Origin: an uncultured Clostridia bacterium
Lineage (GTDB): Bacteria > Bacillota > Clostridia > Oscillospirales > Acutalibacteraceae
DNA length: 59,315 nucleotides
Direction of reading: 5' to 3'
Assembly (NCBI GenBank): GCA_947584595.1
Contig: CANPWP010000010.1
Span: 1-59,315, forward strand
The notes beneath the pieces were generated by a model, which made no database searches, had not been told where the DNA came from, and saw only the letters and a program-made list of their open reading frames with translations. Of the stretch, positions 8,340-16,900 are shown piece by piece. The position numbers were made by a program, and so were the translations under genes. The stretch's first letter is position 1; the number at the start of each line of letters is the position of its first letter.

Positions 8340-8380
8340 GGCTGTCTCAAAACGAATTAAGTTTTGAGACAGCCATTTTT
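8340..8380 (+). terminator. Terminator after mazF
   Basis: GGCTGTCTCAAAAC / GTTTTGAGACAGCC forms a 14-bp perfect stem followed by ATTTTTTTATTTTT. Confidence 0.85.
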
Positions 8381-8672
8381 TTATTTTTTACGTTTAAAAG
8401 GACAATTGAATATATTGCATAAAAAAAGAAAAACTGCTTTTTAAAAGCAGTTTGTTTTGACGACGAATTTTTCATGAATTTCGGTATTTCCAGAAAACGA
8501 GTTTTTGCTGTTTTTTTACCTCTTTTCATCAATATATAACACTTTTCGACCAAGAAAGTCAATATATTTTTTAAAAAATTATTTATTTTTCTTTTATGGA
8601 CTTAAAATCAACTTATAATTAGCTTTTTTTAACATTTTTTATGAAAAAAATTAAAAATAAGGGGTCAATGAG

Positions 8673-9257
8673 GTGTCAAAAATAAAGAAAAAATTTTTGC
8701 CTTATATAGTTTCACAAATATCAAAATATGCCTAATGATTTTGTGATTTTAAATTGCTCAAAAACGGCTCATATGATACAGGATCATGGCCTTCTTCAAA
8801 CTATAACTTTACTCTTAATTCTAAAGCAGATGTAACAATTTACTTTAACTCATCATCTAATGAAATAGCAGTAGACTCTGCCGGTTTGGGTACATGGAAA
8901 CTTGATTACATTTTTGCAGCAGGAAACGGTTCAGGAACATGGTTAAACGGTGAAGACTGGAATATTTCAACTAAACTTAACAAAATGAAAGAGGTTAAAC
9001 CGGGAATCTGGGAAATTTCGTTTGAAAACGTAAAGAAAGGCTCAGACTATAAGGTTAAATTTGCATGCAACGGCGCATGGCAGCCGTATAACTGGGGAAT
9101 TGACGGTACACTTGATAAGGCGGATCCTCAGCCTGGAAATACTGTAGCACAAGACGGTTCAACAGTAACACTCAGATTAGATGTTACCGGCTTCAATTTT
9201 TAAACAGGCAAAGGTACGGTAAAACCCGAGTTTATTGTAACGCCGCCGTCAGCCTGA
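8673..9257 (+). pseudogene. Decayed secreted starch-binding (X25/pullulanase-type module) gene
   Basis: An open stretch at 8754-9203 encodes a secreted-type carbohydrate module (LNKMKEVKPGIWEISFENVK, FACNGAWQPYNWGI, TVTLRLDVTGFNF), like the X25-type modules beside starch-binding domains in amylopullulanases. It has no credible start or signal peptide. An upstream fragment from a GTG at 8673 (SKIKKKFLPYIVSQ) stops at 8735. After the TAA at 9201 the same frame continues with sensible sequence (TGKGTVKPEFIVTPPSA) to 9257, suggesting a nonsense mutation. Identity of the module is a family-level judgement. Confidence 0.65.
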
Positions 9258-9445
9258 TTTGACAAAAATTTATTAATGAAGTTTAGCTTTTAAAACATAT
9301 ATGTCCGACCTTGTTTTTTAACTGCAATGTTTATTTGTTACATTGTTTAAAAACACAAGGTATATATAGATGGATACATAAAAATCCAAACAATTTTTAA
9401 TATTTAGCTATCTACTTAATTGCTTCTATACTTCTTAAAAATGCC

Positions 9446-9477
9446 AATGCCCCGACAGAATAGTCTGTCGGGGCATT
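9446..9477 (-). terminator. Terminator of the nitroreductase operon
   Basis: AATGCCCCGACAG / CTGTCGGGGCATT is a 13-bp perfect stem; on the minus strand it is followed by GGCATTTTTA. It lies 36 bp past the stop at 9514. A relative with the same stem core is at 56129-56169. Confidence 0.75.
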
Positions 9478-9513
9478 CGGCTGTTATAAGAAAATCTTGT
9501 GTAATAAACTTTA

Positions 9514-10038
9514 TTAAAAAATTTCCTTATGAATTTTTTTAAACGGTAGTTCATCTGATTTATGCGGGTTAGGGTGATTATACGTTAATCCCAAAGATAA
9601 TATTGCTTCAAGCTTATAATTATCCGGGAACTTCAATATACCTCTTAAATAGCTTTCAGTTGATTCCCCGCTTTCTGCTTCTCTTAATCTGCCCTGAATC
9701 CAACAGCTTCCTATTCCTAAGCTGTCAGCCATAAGGTGCATATTAGCCATTGCAATGGAGCAGTCTTCAATCCAAACATCAGTTAAGTCCGTATCTGCAA
9801 TTACAACTATTGCACAGTTTGCACCTTCAAGCATTTTTGCAGAACCAACTCTGCATTTTGATAATTTTAAAAGAGTGTCCTTATTTTTAACAACAATAAA
9901 TTCCCAAGGCTTTTTACTTCTGCCCGAAGCAGAGAGAAGTCCTGCTTTGAGAATTTTATCAATCTTTTCTTCAGGAATTGTTTCGCCCGTATAATTTCTT
10001 ACACTTCTGCGGTTTTCCATTATTTTAAGTAAATCCAT
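9514..10038 (-). CDS. Nitroreductase family protein
   Basis: A 174-residue FMN-dependent oxidoreductase of the nitroreductase fold. The N-terminus has the FMN-phosphate-binding RRSVRNYTG, then SGRSKKPWEFIVV, and the C-terminal half has DSLGIGSCWIQGR and AILSLGL. Such enzymes reduce nitro groups, quinones or flavins using NAD(P)H; the substrate cannot be told. It lies 15 bp after a second nitroreductase gene and probably shares its transcript. Confidence 0.92.
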   Translation of the reverse strand: MDLLKIMENRRSVRNYTGETIPEEKIDKILKAGLLSASGRSKKPWEFIVVKNKDTLLKLSKCRVGSAKMLEGANCAIVVIADTDLTDVWIEDCSIAMANMHLMADSLGIGSCWIQGRLREAESGESTESYLRGILKFPDNYKLEAILSLGLTYNHPNPHKSDELPFKKIHKEIF

Positions 10039-10053
10039 ATTTACCTCCTGTTA

Positions 10054-10596
10054 TCAGAAAAATTTTGCAATATCTTCAATATGTTTTCTTTTAGGTTTTA
10101 CAGCCTCTTTTGCAGGATATCCTACTGCAATAACGGAAACAATACATTCATTTTCGGGAATGTTTAGCATTTGAGCGATTTTTTCTGTATCACGAATACC
10201 CATTACAAGGGTTCCAAGACCTAAATCTGCCGCTTTAAGCAATAGATTTTCATTATGCAGACCCAGGTCATAAATACCCCAGCCGTTTCCAAGCTCGTTA
10301 GTTTTTTCGCCGGTTTCCGTATTAAATCCGGAAATGTTTTTTTCAAATGCGGCAACAATAAATGCAGATACACCTTCACATCTTTTAGCATTAAATTCAG
10401 GCAAACATTCATTTCTGAATTTTTCAGTCATTTCTTTTGAAACAACACAATAATAACGGGCAGTCTGAGTGTTTTTCCATGAAGGGGCCTGAATAGCGGC
10501 GTAAATAAGCTTTTCTAATGTCTCTTTTGTAACGTCTTTTGTTGCGTCATAGTTTCTAATACTTCTTCTTGTTTCAATAGTTTTATCAAATTCCAT
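10054..10596 (-). CDS. Nitroreductase family protein
   Basis: 180 residues, the first gene of the two-gene operon. FMN-binding RRSIRNYD lies at residues 10-17, followed by AAIQAPSWKNTQTARYYCVV, then AADLGLGTLVMGI and VIAVGYPAKE typical of the family C-terminus. It shares the fold with its neighbour but little close sequence identity, so the pair is not a recent duplication. GGAGG precedes the ATG. Confidence 0.92.
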   Translation of the reverse strand: MEFDKTIETRRSIRNYDATKDVTKETLEKLIYAAIQAPSWKNTQTARYYCVVSKEMTEKFRNECLPEFNAKRCEGVSAFIVAAFEKNISGFNTETGEKTNELGNGWGIYDLGLHNENLLLKAADLGLGTLVMGIRDTEKIAQMLNIPENECIVSVIAVGYPAKEAVKPKRKHIEDIAKFF

Positions 10597-10720
10597 AATT
10601 AACCTCCGTAATATTTCATATTATTAATATAACATAAAAACATTGCAATACACAATAACAAAGTTAAATTATGCTATATCTGATTTTGAATAAGCATATT
10701 TATTTTTCGTTAAAATAATA

Positions 10721-10743
10721 ATACTAAACTACAATTGAAAATG
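10721..10743 (+). repeat. Solo copy of the MITE-like terminal repeat
   Basis: ATACTAAACTACAATTGAAAATG differs at about three positions from the complement of the right terminus of the element at 54844-55010. No matching partner end is visible nearby, so it may be a remnant. Confidence 0.4.
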
Positions 10744-10868
10744 GACTTGTCACAAAAACTAAATGTTTAATTCAGTTTTATTTCAGTATGGTTTCATATA
10801 GTTTTCACTTTACAAAATTATTATAAATACAACAAAACAAAAGTTAATTCCCATAGGAGGTAAATATA

Positions 10869-12572
10869 ATGTCAGATAATTATGAAAACAACAACCTTGA
10901 TAATGAATATGTGGAAAATTATTATAATTCCCAAAAAGAAGATACAAGTACATCTTCTGATATGAACGACTATCAGACTGAAACATCGCAATCTGAAATT
11001 AACAATAACCGGTCTGAAACATTACACGATGATACATCACCATCTAAAACAGAAAGCGTCCAGACAGAAGAAGTAAAATCTGAAACAACAGAAAATGACA
11101 ATACCTATCATTTTACAGGATCACAGATTCCTTCCGATAATTCTTATAACGGTTACTCTTCATACAACAATCAAAGCACTAATTACGGAAGTTCATATGA
11201 TAACCGTACGAACGGCTATAACGGTAATGCTTATTCAAATTACTACGGTTCCGGACAGACAGGTAATTCTTACAACTCTTACGGTACACAAAGTTACAAT
11301 TCACCTTATTCAACCCAATACGGTACAAATCAAAACAGTAATATTAAAAAGCCCAAAAGTGTAAAATCTCCTAAACCTAAAAAAGAAAAAAAACCTGTAA
11401 CAAGAGGTGCTTTAGCGGCAATTCTTATTCTGAGTATCGTTTGTTCAGGAGTGTTGGGAATCGGCGGCGGTTTTTTTGCGGCTAAATATTTTGGCGGCGA
11501 CAGTATAACAATAAGTAAAACATCTTCGGACAATGAAACCAAAGGTTCTGCTACAAATTCAAAAAATGAAACCGGCGGATTATCGACTTCTGAAATTGTT
11601 TCAAAGACTGCAAACAGTGTTGTAGAAATTACAACAGAAACAGTTACAACAGGTTCGTTTTTTCAGCAGTATGTTGCACAGGGCGCAGGAAGCGGTGTAA
11701 TAATTTCTAAAGACGGTTATATTCTTACAAACAACCATGTTATTGACGGGGCAAACACAGTGAAAGTAACAACTAAAGCCAGTAAAGATTACGATGCAGA
11801 GGTAATCGGAGCGGATTCTAAGTTGGATGTTGCTTTGCTGAAAATAGATGCAAAAGATCTTTCACCTGCAACTTTCGGAGATTCAAGTACAATTCAGGTG
11901 GGCGATTATGCTGTTGCAATAGGAAATCCGTTAGGTGAGTTAGGCGGAACTGTAACAGACGGTATTGTCAGTGCTCTTGACAGAGATGTAATCGTTGACA
12001 ACGAAACTATGAGACTTCTGCAAACAAACGCTGCAATTAACCCTGGTAATTCAGGAGGCGGCTTGTTTAATTCAAATGGAGAATTAATAGGAATTGTTTG
12101 CGCAAAGGCTTCAAGTTCTACCACAGAGGTTGAAGGTCTTGGATTTGCAATACCAATTAACAATGTTTTAGATGTATTAAATGATTTAAAAGAGTACGGT
12201 TATGTAAAAGGCAGAGTTGAGCTTGGAATGAATTTAACTGATGTTCAATCTACAACAGGATATAAACCCGGCGTTTATGTAAGCGGTGTGACTTCCGGGT
12301 CAAGTGCCGAAAAGGCAGGATTCAAAAGCGGCGACCTTATTACAAAAGTAAACGGTACAAGTGTATCATCTGTATCTGAAGTAAACAAAATTATTAATAA
12401 CCTTAATGTGGGGGATACCGTTAAATTTTCAGTAACAAGAGGCACACGTTCGGGAGAGCTTTCATTAACACTGGAAGAATACAATCCTGCGCAAAATTCC
12501 CTTAATGATGACAGCAACAATTGGTTTTCTGAAGACGGAGGCGGCTCTATCTGGGATTATTTTAACCGATAA
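10869..12572 (+). CDS. htrA: HtrA/DegP-type membrane-anchored serine protease with PDZ domain
   Basis: 567 residues. About 160 N-terminal residues are disordered, rich in Asn, Ser, Thr, Tyr and Gln. Then come a Lys/Pro-rich stretch, one membrane helix (about 181-205), a trypsin-like protease domain, and one PDZ domain (about 440-540). The catalytic triad is His290 (TNNHVIDG), Asp320 (KLDVALL) and Ser395 (NPGNSGGGLF). HtrA proteins degrade misfolded exported proteins outside the membrane. The long cytosolic low-complexity tail exceeds that of B. subtilis HtrA. GGAGG lies upstream of the ATG, and a terminator follows. Confidence 0.96.
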   Translation: MSDNYENNNLDNEYVENYYNSQKEDTSTSSDMNDYQTETSQSEINNNRSETLHDDTSPSKTESVQTEEVKSETTENDNTYHFTGSQIPSDNSYNGYSSYNNQSTNYGSSYDNRTNGYNGNAYSNYYGSGQTGNSYNSYGTQSYNSPYSTQYGTNQNSNIKKPKSVKSPKPKKEKKPVTRGALAAILILSIVCSGVLGIGGGFFAAKYFGGDSITISKTSSDNETKGSATNSKNETGGLSTSEIVSKTANSVVEITTETVTTGSFFQQYVAQGAGSGVIISKDGYILTNNHVIDGANTVKVTTKASKDYDAEVIGADSKLDVALLKIDAKDLSPATFGDSSTIQVGDYAVAIGNPLGELGGTVTDGIVSALDRDVIVDNETMRLLQTNAAINPGNSGGGLFNSNGELIGIVCAKASSSTTEVEGLGFAIPINNVLDVLNDLKEYGYVKGRVELGMNLTDVQSTTGYKPGVYVSGVTSGSSAEKAGFKSGDLITKVNGTSVSSVSEVNKIINNLNVGDTVKFSVTRGTRSGELSLTLEEYNPAQNSLNDDSNNWFSEDGGGSIWDYFNR

Positions 12573-12615
12573 AGTACTAATTCAATAATATACACTCCTA
12601 AACCCCTTTAAAACG

Positions 12616-12650
12616 AAAAAGCAACAGTCAAACGGCTGTTGCTTTTTTTG
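12616..12650 (+). terminator. Terminator between htrA and the converging gene
   Basis: AAAAAGCAACAG, an 8-base loop, CTGTTGCTTTTTTT. The A and T tracts let it work on both strands, ending htrA (+) and the minus-strand gene at 12709. Confidence 0.85.
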
Positions 12651-12708
12651 TTTTACATAAATTATAGATGATTATAATTATATACCGACAGAAAATACTG
12701 AGTTATAA

Positions 12709-14319
12709 CTATTGAAGTTTAGTATCAGTCTGCTTAACAAAGGTGTTTTTATTATCATTTTTAACCTGTCTGCAAACTGCTTCTCCAATACATATAAGCA
12801 ATATGAAAAGCGGAGTTGTAATGGGTTGAGCGATGTTTACTATTGCCTGAACAGCATAGCATATAACTCCTGCACAGCATATTATAGCGAGAGAATTTAC
12901 CTTAGCTGCTTTAACGGCTCTTATAATAAAGCTTATAATTACGGAAAGGTAAGCGGCTAATCCCAAAATACCGATTGTTACAAGATAATTAAGATATTCG
13001 TTGTGAGCACAGTTAGTTGCTTCATCTCCGTATAAGTTGAATAATTCGGAAAAATAAGGAGTAAAGGCGGAAAAATAAGTATCAGGACCGCACCCAAAAA
13101 TCATATTCTTAAAATTAAAGTTTGAAAATATTTCAACAGATTTTCTCCACATATATCCCCTGTGAGTACCCCATTTATCGTTAAATCTGAAATAAGACAT
13201 AACTTCGTTTAATTTTGATGTTGTATCAATAAATGTATATCTGATAATTAAATAAACAATTATTGCAGCTGCCAAAATTGATATGCTTAAAGCAGTAATA
13301 AAAACTGCTTTTGGAAAGATTAAGTCAGGATTTCTTTTTGAAATAAAGTAGAATAAAACGGACATCAATAAAGTAAAACCTATAAGAATATATGAAATTC
13401 CGTTTTCGTAAACAAAAAGTCTTGGAATTTCGGTCATTTCTTTTGTTTTATCATTAAAAATTAAAGAAATAAACCTTAAAATTTTTGCACCTGCAAGCAT
13501 TGAAAATACAGAAAAGAAATATAAAGACAACTTCTTAGGCTTTCTTATATAATAAATTAATAATATAATCATAAGGGTAAAAAATCCTAAAAATCCGCTG
13601 TCACTGTCTGCAACGAGCAAAGCAGAAAATCCGATTATCATTGAAACATAATAAATCCATTTGAATTTTTTGTTTGCTGTGTTCATAAATAACATCATAA
13701 TTACAGGCAAACATATGCAAACAAAGCTCGCCATCAGGTTTTTATTGCCGATAGTAGATGTAAAATCCATTATAACCTGATCATCATAGTTTTTAAACAT
13801 ACCGAGAGGGTCTATGTAAAAATAATTTATAACAGCAAGTAAAAATACAAGTCCTGCGCCAATAGCCAGACCTGCGAAAACATATTCATAAAACTTGTAT
13901 TGTCTTGTAATTATAAAGTAAATTGCAACATAAGCAAACATCAGTAAAAGTCCGTTATTTCTGCCTTGTGTGCCGAAAAAAGAGTCTGACGGATAAGATG
14001 AAAGAACGGTAGAAATACAGTTTGCAAACAAAAGAGCAATCATTGACCAGTCGGTAAAACTGAAAGATTGATACCATTTTTTTGCTTTTACGTCATCAGC
14101 AGGACTTTTTGTGTTTGATTCGGATAAAATCATAAAGAACTCAACAATTGCAACTATCATTGTTAAGGTTAAAAAAAGAACGTATTTGTCGGTTCTTATG
14201 TTTTGATATTGACTGGAAAATGCAAGGGGAAAGACAGTAAACATCAAAAGAAGATAATAGTTTACAATTGCATTTTTTACACTGTATTTCGGGATTATTG
14301 TAGTTTGAGGATTTGCCAT
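12709..14319 (-). CDS. O-antigen ligase/Wzy-like polytopic membrane protein
   Basis: 536 residues with about 12 hydrophobic helices. The large extracytoplasmic loop carries GTHRGYMWRKSVEIF, FGCGPDTY and AHNEYLNYLVTIGILGL, the conserved pattern of the O-antigen ligase/polymerase (Wzy_C) family. In Gram-positives such proteins ligate or polymerise surface polysaccharide or are linked to teichoic acid/exopolysaccharide export. No glycan gene cluster surrounds it. It begins 19 bp after the mpg-like gene, so the two may be one transcript. Confidence 0.88.
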   Translation of the reverse strand: MANPQTTIIPKYSVKNAIVNYYLLLMFTVFPLAFSSQYQNIRTDKYVLFLTLTMIVAIVEFFMILSESNTKSPADDVKAKKWYQSFSFTDWSMIALLFANCISTVLSSYPSDSFFGTQGRNNGLLLMFAYVAIYFIITRQYKFYEYVFAGLAIGAGLVFLLAVINYFYIDPLGMFKNYDDQVIMDFTSTIGNKNLMASFVCICLPVIMMLFMNTANKKFKWIYYVSMIIGFSALLVADSDSGFLGFFTLMIILLIYYIRKPKKLSLYFFSVFSMLAGAKILRFISLIFNDKTKEMTEIPRLFVYENGISYILIGFTLLMSVLFYFISKRNPDLIFPKAVFITALSISILAAAIIVYLIIRYTFIDTTSKLNEVMSYFRFNDKWGTHRGYMWRKSVEIFSNFNFKNMIFGCGPDTYFSAFTPYFSELFNLYGDEATNCAHNEYLNYLVTIGILGLAAYLSVIISFIIRAVKAAKVNSLAIICCAGVICYAVQAIVNIAQPITTPLFILLICIGEAVCRQVKNDNKNTFVKQTDTKLQ

Positions 14320-14338
14320 TGTTTAACCTCTCTTAAAA

Positions 14339-14860
14339 TTATTTTATAGTATTTGTGTCAATGTATCTTAAAAGTCTGTTTTGGTCTTTAAGGCTTGCAT
14401 ACTGGATTCCAACACGCTTTGCCTTTGTTATTTTACATTTATAGCCGTCGTCATCGATCCAAATGAAATCGTTGTTATAAACACATAACTTGTTAAAGCT
14501 TTTATCTATTCCTAATGCCTTAGTAAGTTTTCCCGGACCGTTTGCACCGTTGTCGCAGGCTCTGATTAAAACACCCTGAGGTTCTTCAACTTCTCCGGTA
14601 ATAATATTTAAAAGCCAATGAACTCCATAGCATAAATAAACATATACGGTCCCTGCTTTCATATATAAAACTTCATTGCGTTTTGTTTTGCCTTTGTGGG
14701 CATGACAGGCAGTGTCATCAACTCCGCAGTAGGCCTCTGTTTCCGTTATTCTTAATTTCTTTATTTCACCGTTTTGGTTTTTGCAGAAAATAATCTTTCC
14801 CACAAGGTCTTTTGCAACTTCTTGAACATCACGGTGATAAAATTCATAACCTAATTTCAT
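14339..14860 (-). CDS. DNA-3-methyladenine glycosylase (AAG/MPG family)
   Basis: This enzyme removes alkylated purines and hypoxanthine from DNA in base-excision repair. The 173 residues include the family signatures DLVGKIIFC, RITETEAYCGVDDTACHA (catalytic Glu within TETEAY), AGTVYVYLCYGVHWLLNI, GVLIRA and GPGKLTKALGID. Length is slightly shorter than the 190-200 usual in bacteria. The ATG at 14860 is preferred over 14869 because AAAGG lies 10 bases before it. It is upstream of and close to the O-antigen-ligase-like gene. Confidence 0.95.
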   Translation of the reverse strand: MKLGYEFYHRDVQEVAKDLVGKIIFCKNQNGEIKKLRITETEAYCGVDDTACHAHKGKTKRNEVLYMKAGTVYVYLCYGVHWLLNIITGEVEEPQGVLIRACDNGANGPGKLTKALGIDKSFNKLCVYNNDFIWIDDDGYKCKITKAKRVGIQYASLKDQNRLLRYIDTNTIK

Positions 14861-15100
14861 ATAAATCATACCTTTAACTATTATTGTAACATAAAATTAC
14901 AAAAGAAAAAACAGTTATTAAGAATAAATTATAAAAAATTTAATTTTCTTGGTTATAAGTATTATTGTATTTTAAAAATGATTTATAAATATTTAAAAAG
15001 TAACTTTAGGAAAAATTTCAAAGGATATTTTTGTTTTTTTAGGAGACTAAAAATTTTATAAAAAACAACCTTAAAATTTAAAGTATTAGTTTACAAACAA

Positions 15101-15136
15101 AAAATAAGCAACATTAAAATTAATGTTGCTTATTTT
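15101..15136 (-). terminator. Terminator of bioY
   Basis: A perfect 16-bp stem (AAAATAAGCAACATTA with its complement) and a 4-base loop, lying 20 bp past the bioY stop. The minus side reads out into A/T-rich sequence. Confidence 0.75.
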
Positions 15137-15155
15137 AAGTATAGATGAAAGTAAA

Positions 15156-15716
15156 TTAAGTAGAAATAGATTTTTTATAAGGTGGAAGATGAGTTTTTTC
15201 AAGTGCTTTGACTATAAGTGCAGCTCCTACAATTTTGACAGCGTCACCGGGTAAAAAGGGGAATACACATAACATAAGTGATTCCCAGATGCCCTGTTTC
15301 ATTGAAAATACAAACCAAGCTGTGCCGAATACGTAACATACAATCAAACCTAAAATCATTGAAACAGTCAGAACCCAAATTTTTCTGCTCAGCTTATCGC
15401 ACATTAAACCTACAATAAATACAGTAAACAAATAACCTATTATGTAGCCGCCTGTCGGTCCTGCAACCTTTGCAATACCGCCCTGAAATCCTGAAAATAC
15501 AGGAACGCCTGCAATTCCAAGCAATATGTAAATTGCAATGCTTATAGTACCATTTTTACAACCTAAAGCACCTCCGCAGGCAAAGACAGCAAGAAGAGCA
15601 AGGTTAATTGGAACAGGAGCAATAGGAATAGCTATTTGTGAAAAAACTGCTGTAACGGCGGCAAATAAAGCGATTAAAGCCATAGAATAAACTTTTGAGT
15701 TTTGCATTTTATTCAT
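15156..15716 (-). CDS. bioY: Biotin transporter substrate-binding subunit BioY
   Basis: BioY is the S component of an ECF-type vitamin importer that brings biotin across the membrane. The 186 residues form about six helices, with the family patterns AQIAIPIAPVPINL-like near residue 27 (here SQIAIPIAPVPINLALLAVF), GGIAKVAGPTGGYIIGY and FPFLPGDAVKIVGAAL. The ATG at 15716 has AGAGG upstream. No ecfA/ecfT genes are in the window. The leader has two BirA-type operators. Biotin is needed for AccB encoded at 26791. Confidence 0.95.
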   Translation of the reverse strand: MNKMQNSKVYSMALIALFAAVTAVFSQIAIPIAPVPINLALLAVFACGGALGCKNGTISIAIYILLGIAGVPVFSGFQGGIAKVAGPTGGYIIGYLFTVFIVGLMCDKLSRKIWVLTVSMILGLIVCYVFGTAWFVFSMKQGIWESLMLCVFPFLPGDAVKIVGAALIVKALEKTHLPPYKKSIST

Positions 15717-15719
15717 AAT

Positions 15720-15749
15720 TGTAAACCTCTTTATAAATATTAGTTTACA
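15720..15749 (-). promoter_or_regulatory. BirA-type operator 2, covering the bioY ribosome site
   Basis: On the plus strand TGTAAACC (15720-15727), 14 bp, AGTTTACA (15742-15749): 7 of 8 positions are palindromic. The arm at 15720 lies directly beside the AGAGG ribosome site. It matches the Firmicute biotin operator pattern TGTnAACC-N14-16-GGTTnACA. Confidence 0.6.
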
Positions 15750-15751
15750 AT

Positions 15752-15780
15752 ATAATACCAAAACTAATTTATATTGTCAA
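15752..15780 (-). promoter_or_regulatory. Sigma-A promoter of bioY
   Basis: On the minus strand TTGACA (15780-15775), 17 bp, TATTAT (15757-15752). The -35 box lies inside BirA-type operator 1. Confidence 0.8.
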
Positions 15781-15805
15781 CCTTTAAATTAAGTTCGGGT
15801 TTACA
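15775..15805 (-). promoter_or_regulatory. BirA-type operator 1, overlapping the bioY -35 box
   Basis: TGTCAACC (15775-15782), 15 bp, GGTTTACA (15798-15805) on the plus strand: 7 of 8 bases palindromic. Binding of biotin-loaded BirA here would block RNA polymerase at the -35 box. Confidence 0.7.
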
Positions 15806-15892
15806 TATATTATGTTTAATTTGATAAAAAATTGAATAGATTTATTAAGTCACTAAATCATTAAAGTTTTAATTAACTCTGGGGATTGACCT

Positions 15893-16669
15893 TTACTTCC
15901 ATTGTAGATACTTTACAAAAACAGATTTTTCGTTATATTCCATATCATAATTTAAAAGATAAAGGGTGTTTACCTGCTTGCTTAATTCAATACACAGAGG
16001 GTGAGCGGTCAGTTCTTCAAAGGATAGGGAAGATACATTTAGTTTTCCGCACTGCTTGAAATAATCGTTTTTAAACAGGTCACTTACAAATTGTTTATAA
16101 ATATCATTGTTTGCAGATACATGGTTGTCCAAATTTTCAAACTGAAAGAAAGCAGTTTCTTTTAAATCGTTTGAGACCTTGCTGTTAAATAAACTGTTAA
16201 GTATTTCATTTTCGCTTATTAATTTTTTTGCAACCTTTTTACCTGTATTTGAAAGTCCTGTTACTTGTATTGACTGCATATAATCAAAAATTTTATTATC
16301 TTTAAATATAGGATAGTCTTCAGCTAAAATTACGCTTTCAAATAAATAACATATTTTTTCAATTTCTTTTTCACTCATATTTAAAGCACTGCATATTAAA
16401 TGGCAGGTTAAAGGAATATTAAAGTTAATAAGATGAAAATATAAATTGCAGAGACTGGTAAAAAGATGAGAATTATCGACAACAAGACTATAATAATCCT
16501 GAATATCTAAATTTTGAAATTCCATGCTTTTTTCTTTTTGAAATATCGGACCACCATTCTTTAAAAGAATATATTTTAAATTAACTGGCTTTATTTCAGA
16601 AAAATTAACTTTTTGATTTTCCTGCCAAACGTTTTCTATAAATTGTGTATAATCAATTTTTTTGAACAT
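15893..16669 (-). CDS. Unknown 258-residue soluble protein
   Basis: No family recognised. The protein is acidic and rich in Asn, Phe, Ile and Leu, predicted mostly helical, with no signal peptide, membrane segment or obvious catalytic motif. A patch FKNDYFKQCGK and the N-terminal FKKIDYTQFIENVW stand out but match nothing I know. It is flanked by bioY and by the lysC end, with a triple-hairpin repeat 45 bp upstream. It appears monocistronic. Its AT-rich composition matches the surroundings, so recent transfer is not suggested. Confidence 0.7.
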   Translation of the reverse strand: MFKKIDYTQFIENVWQENQKVNFSEIKPVNLKYILLKNGGPIFQKEKSMEFQNLDIQDYYSLVVDNSHLFTSLCNLYFHLINFNIPLTCHLICSALNMSEKEIEKICYLFESVILAEDYPIFKDNKIFDYMQSIQVTGLSNTGKKVAKKLISENEILNSLFNSKVSNDLKETAFFQFENLDNHVSANNDIYKQFVSDLFKNDYFKQCGKLNVSSLSFEELTAHPLCIELSKQVNTLYLLNYDMEYNEKSVFVKYLQWK

Positions 16670-16713
16670 ATCTTAATCCTTTAATAAAAATAAAAAATTT
16701 AGTGGAAAAAAGT

Positions 16714-16792
16714 AAAAGTTTTGGTCGAGCTTTTTCAAAAGCTCGTGGGGTCAAGGGGCGAAGCCCTTGTCGCCGTCAGCGACGGCGAAACT
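16714..16792 (+). repeat. Dispersed triple-hairpin repeat, copy 2
   Basis: AAAAGTTTTGGTC is followed by three hairpins: GAGCTTTTTCAAAAGCTC (16726-16745), CAAGGGGCGAAGCCCTTG (16752-16769) and TCGCCGTC..GACGGCGA (16770-16788), then AACTTACC. Same order as the copies at 1541-1633 and 39295-39384, with compensating changes in the stems. Confidence 0.8.
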
Positions 16793-16854
16793 TACCCATT
16801 AATTCATTAAAAAAGCAATTGAGTAGGGCAACAGAAACGTAAAATTATAAATAG

Positions 16855-16883
16855 AGGGGAAACCACATTATATGGTTTTCCCT
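16855..16883 (-). terminator. Terminator of hom-lysC
   Basis: An 11-bp stem (AGGGGAAACCA / TGGTTTTCCCT, one G-T pair) lies 17 bp after the lysC stop, followed on the minus strand by a T-rich run. Confidence 0.6.
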
Positions 16884-16900
16884 ACATTTATTAAACTATA

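Noticed and set aside
8347..8562. A 71-codon minus-strand open frame after mazF
   Set aside because: It begins inside low-complexity AT-rich DNA, ends in the mazF terminator hairpin and lacks a credible ribosome site.
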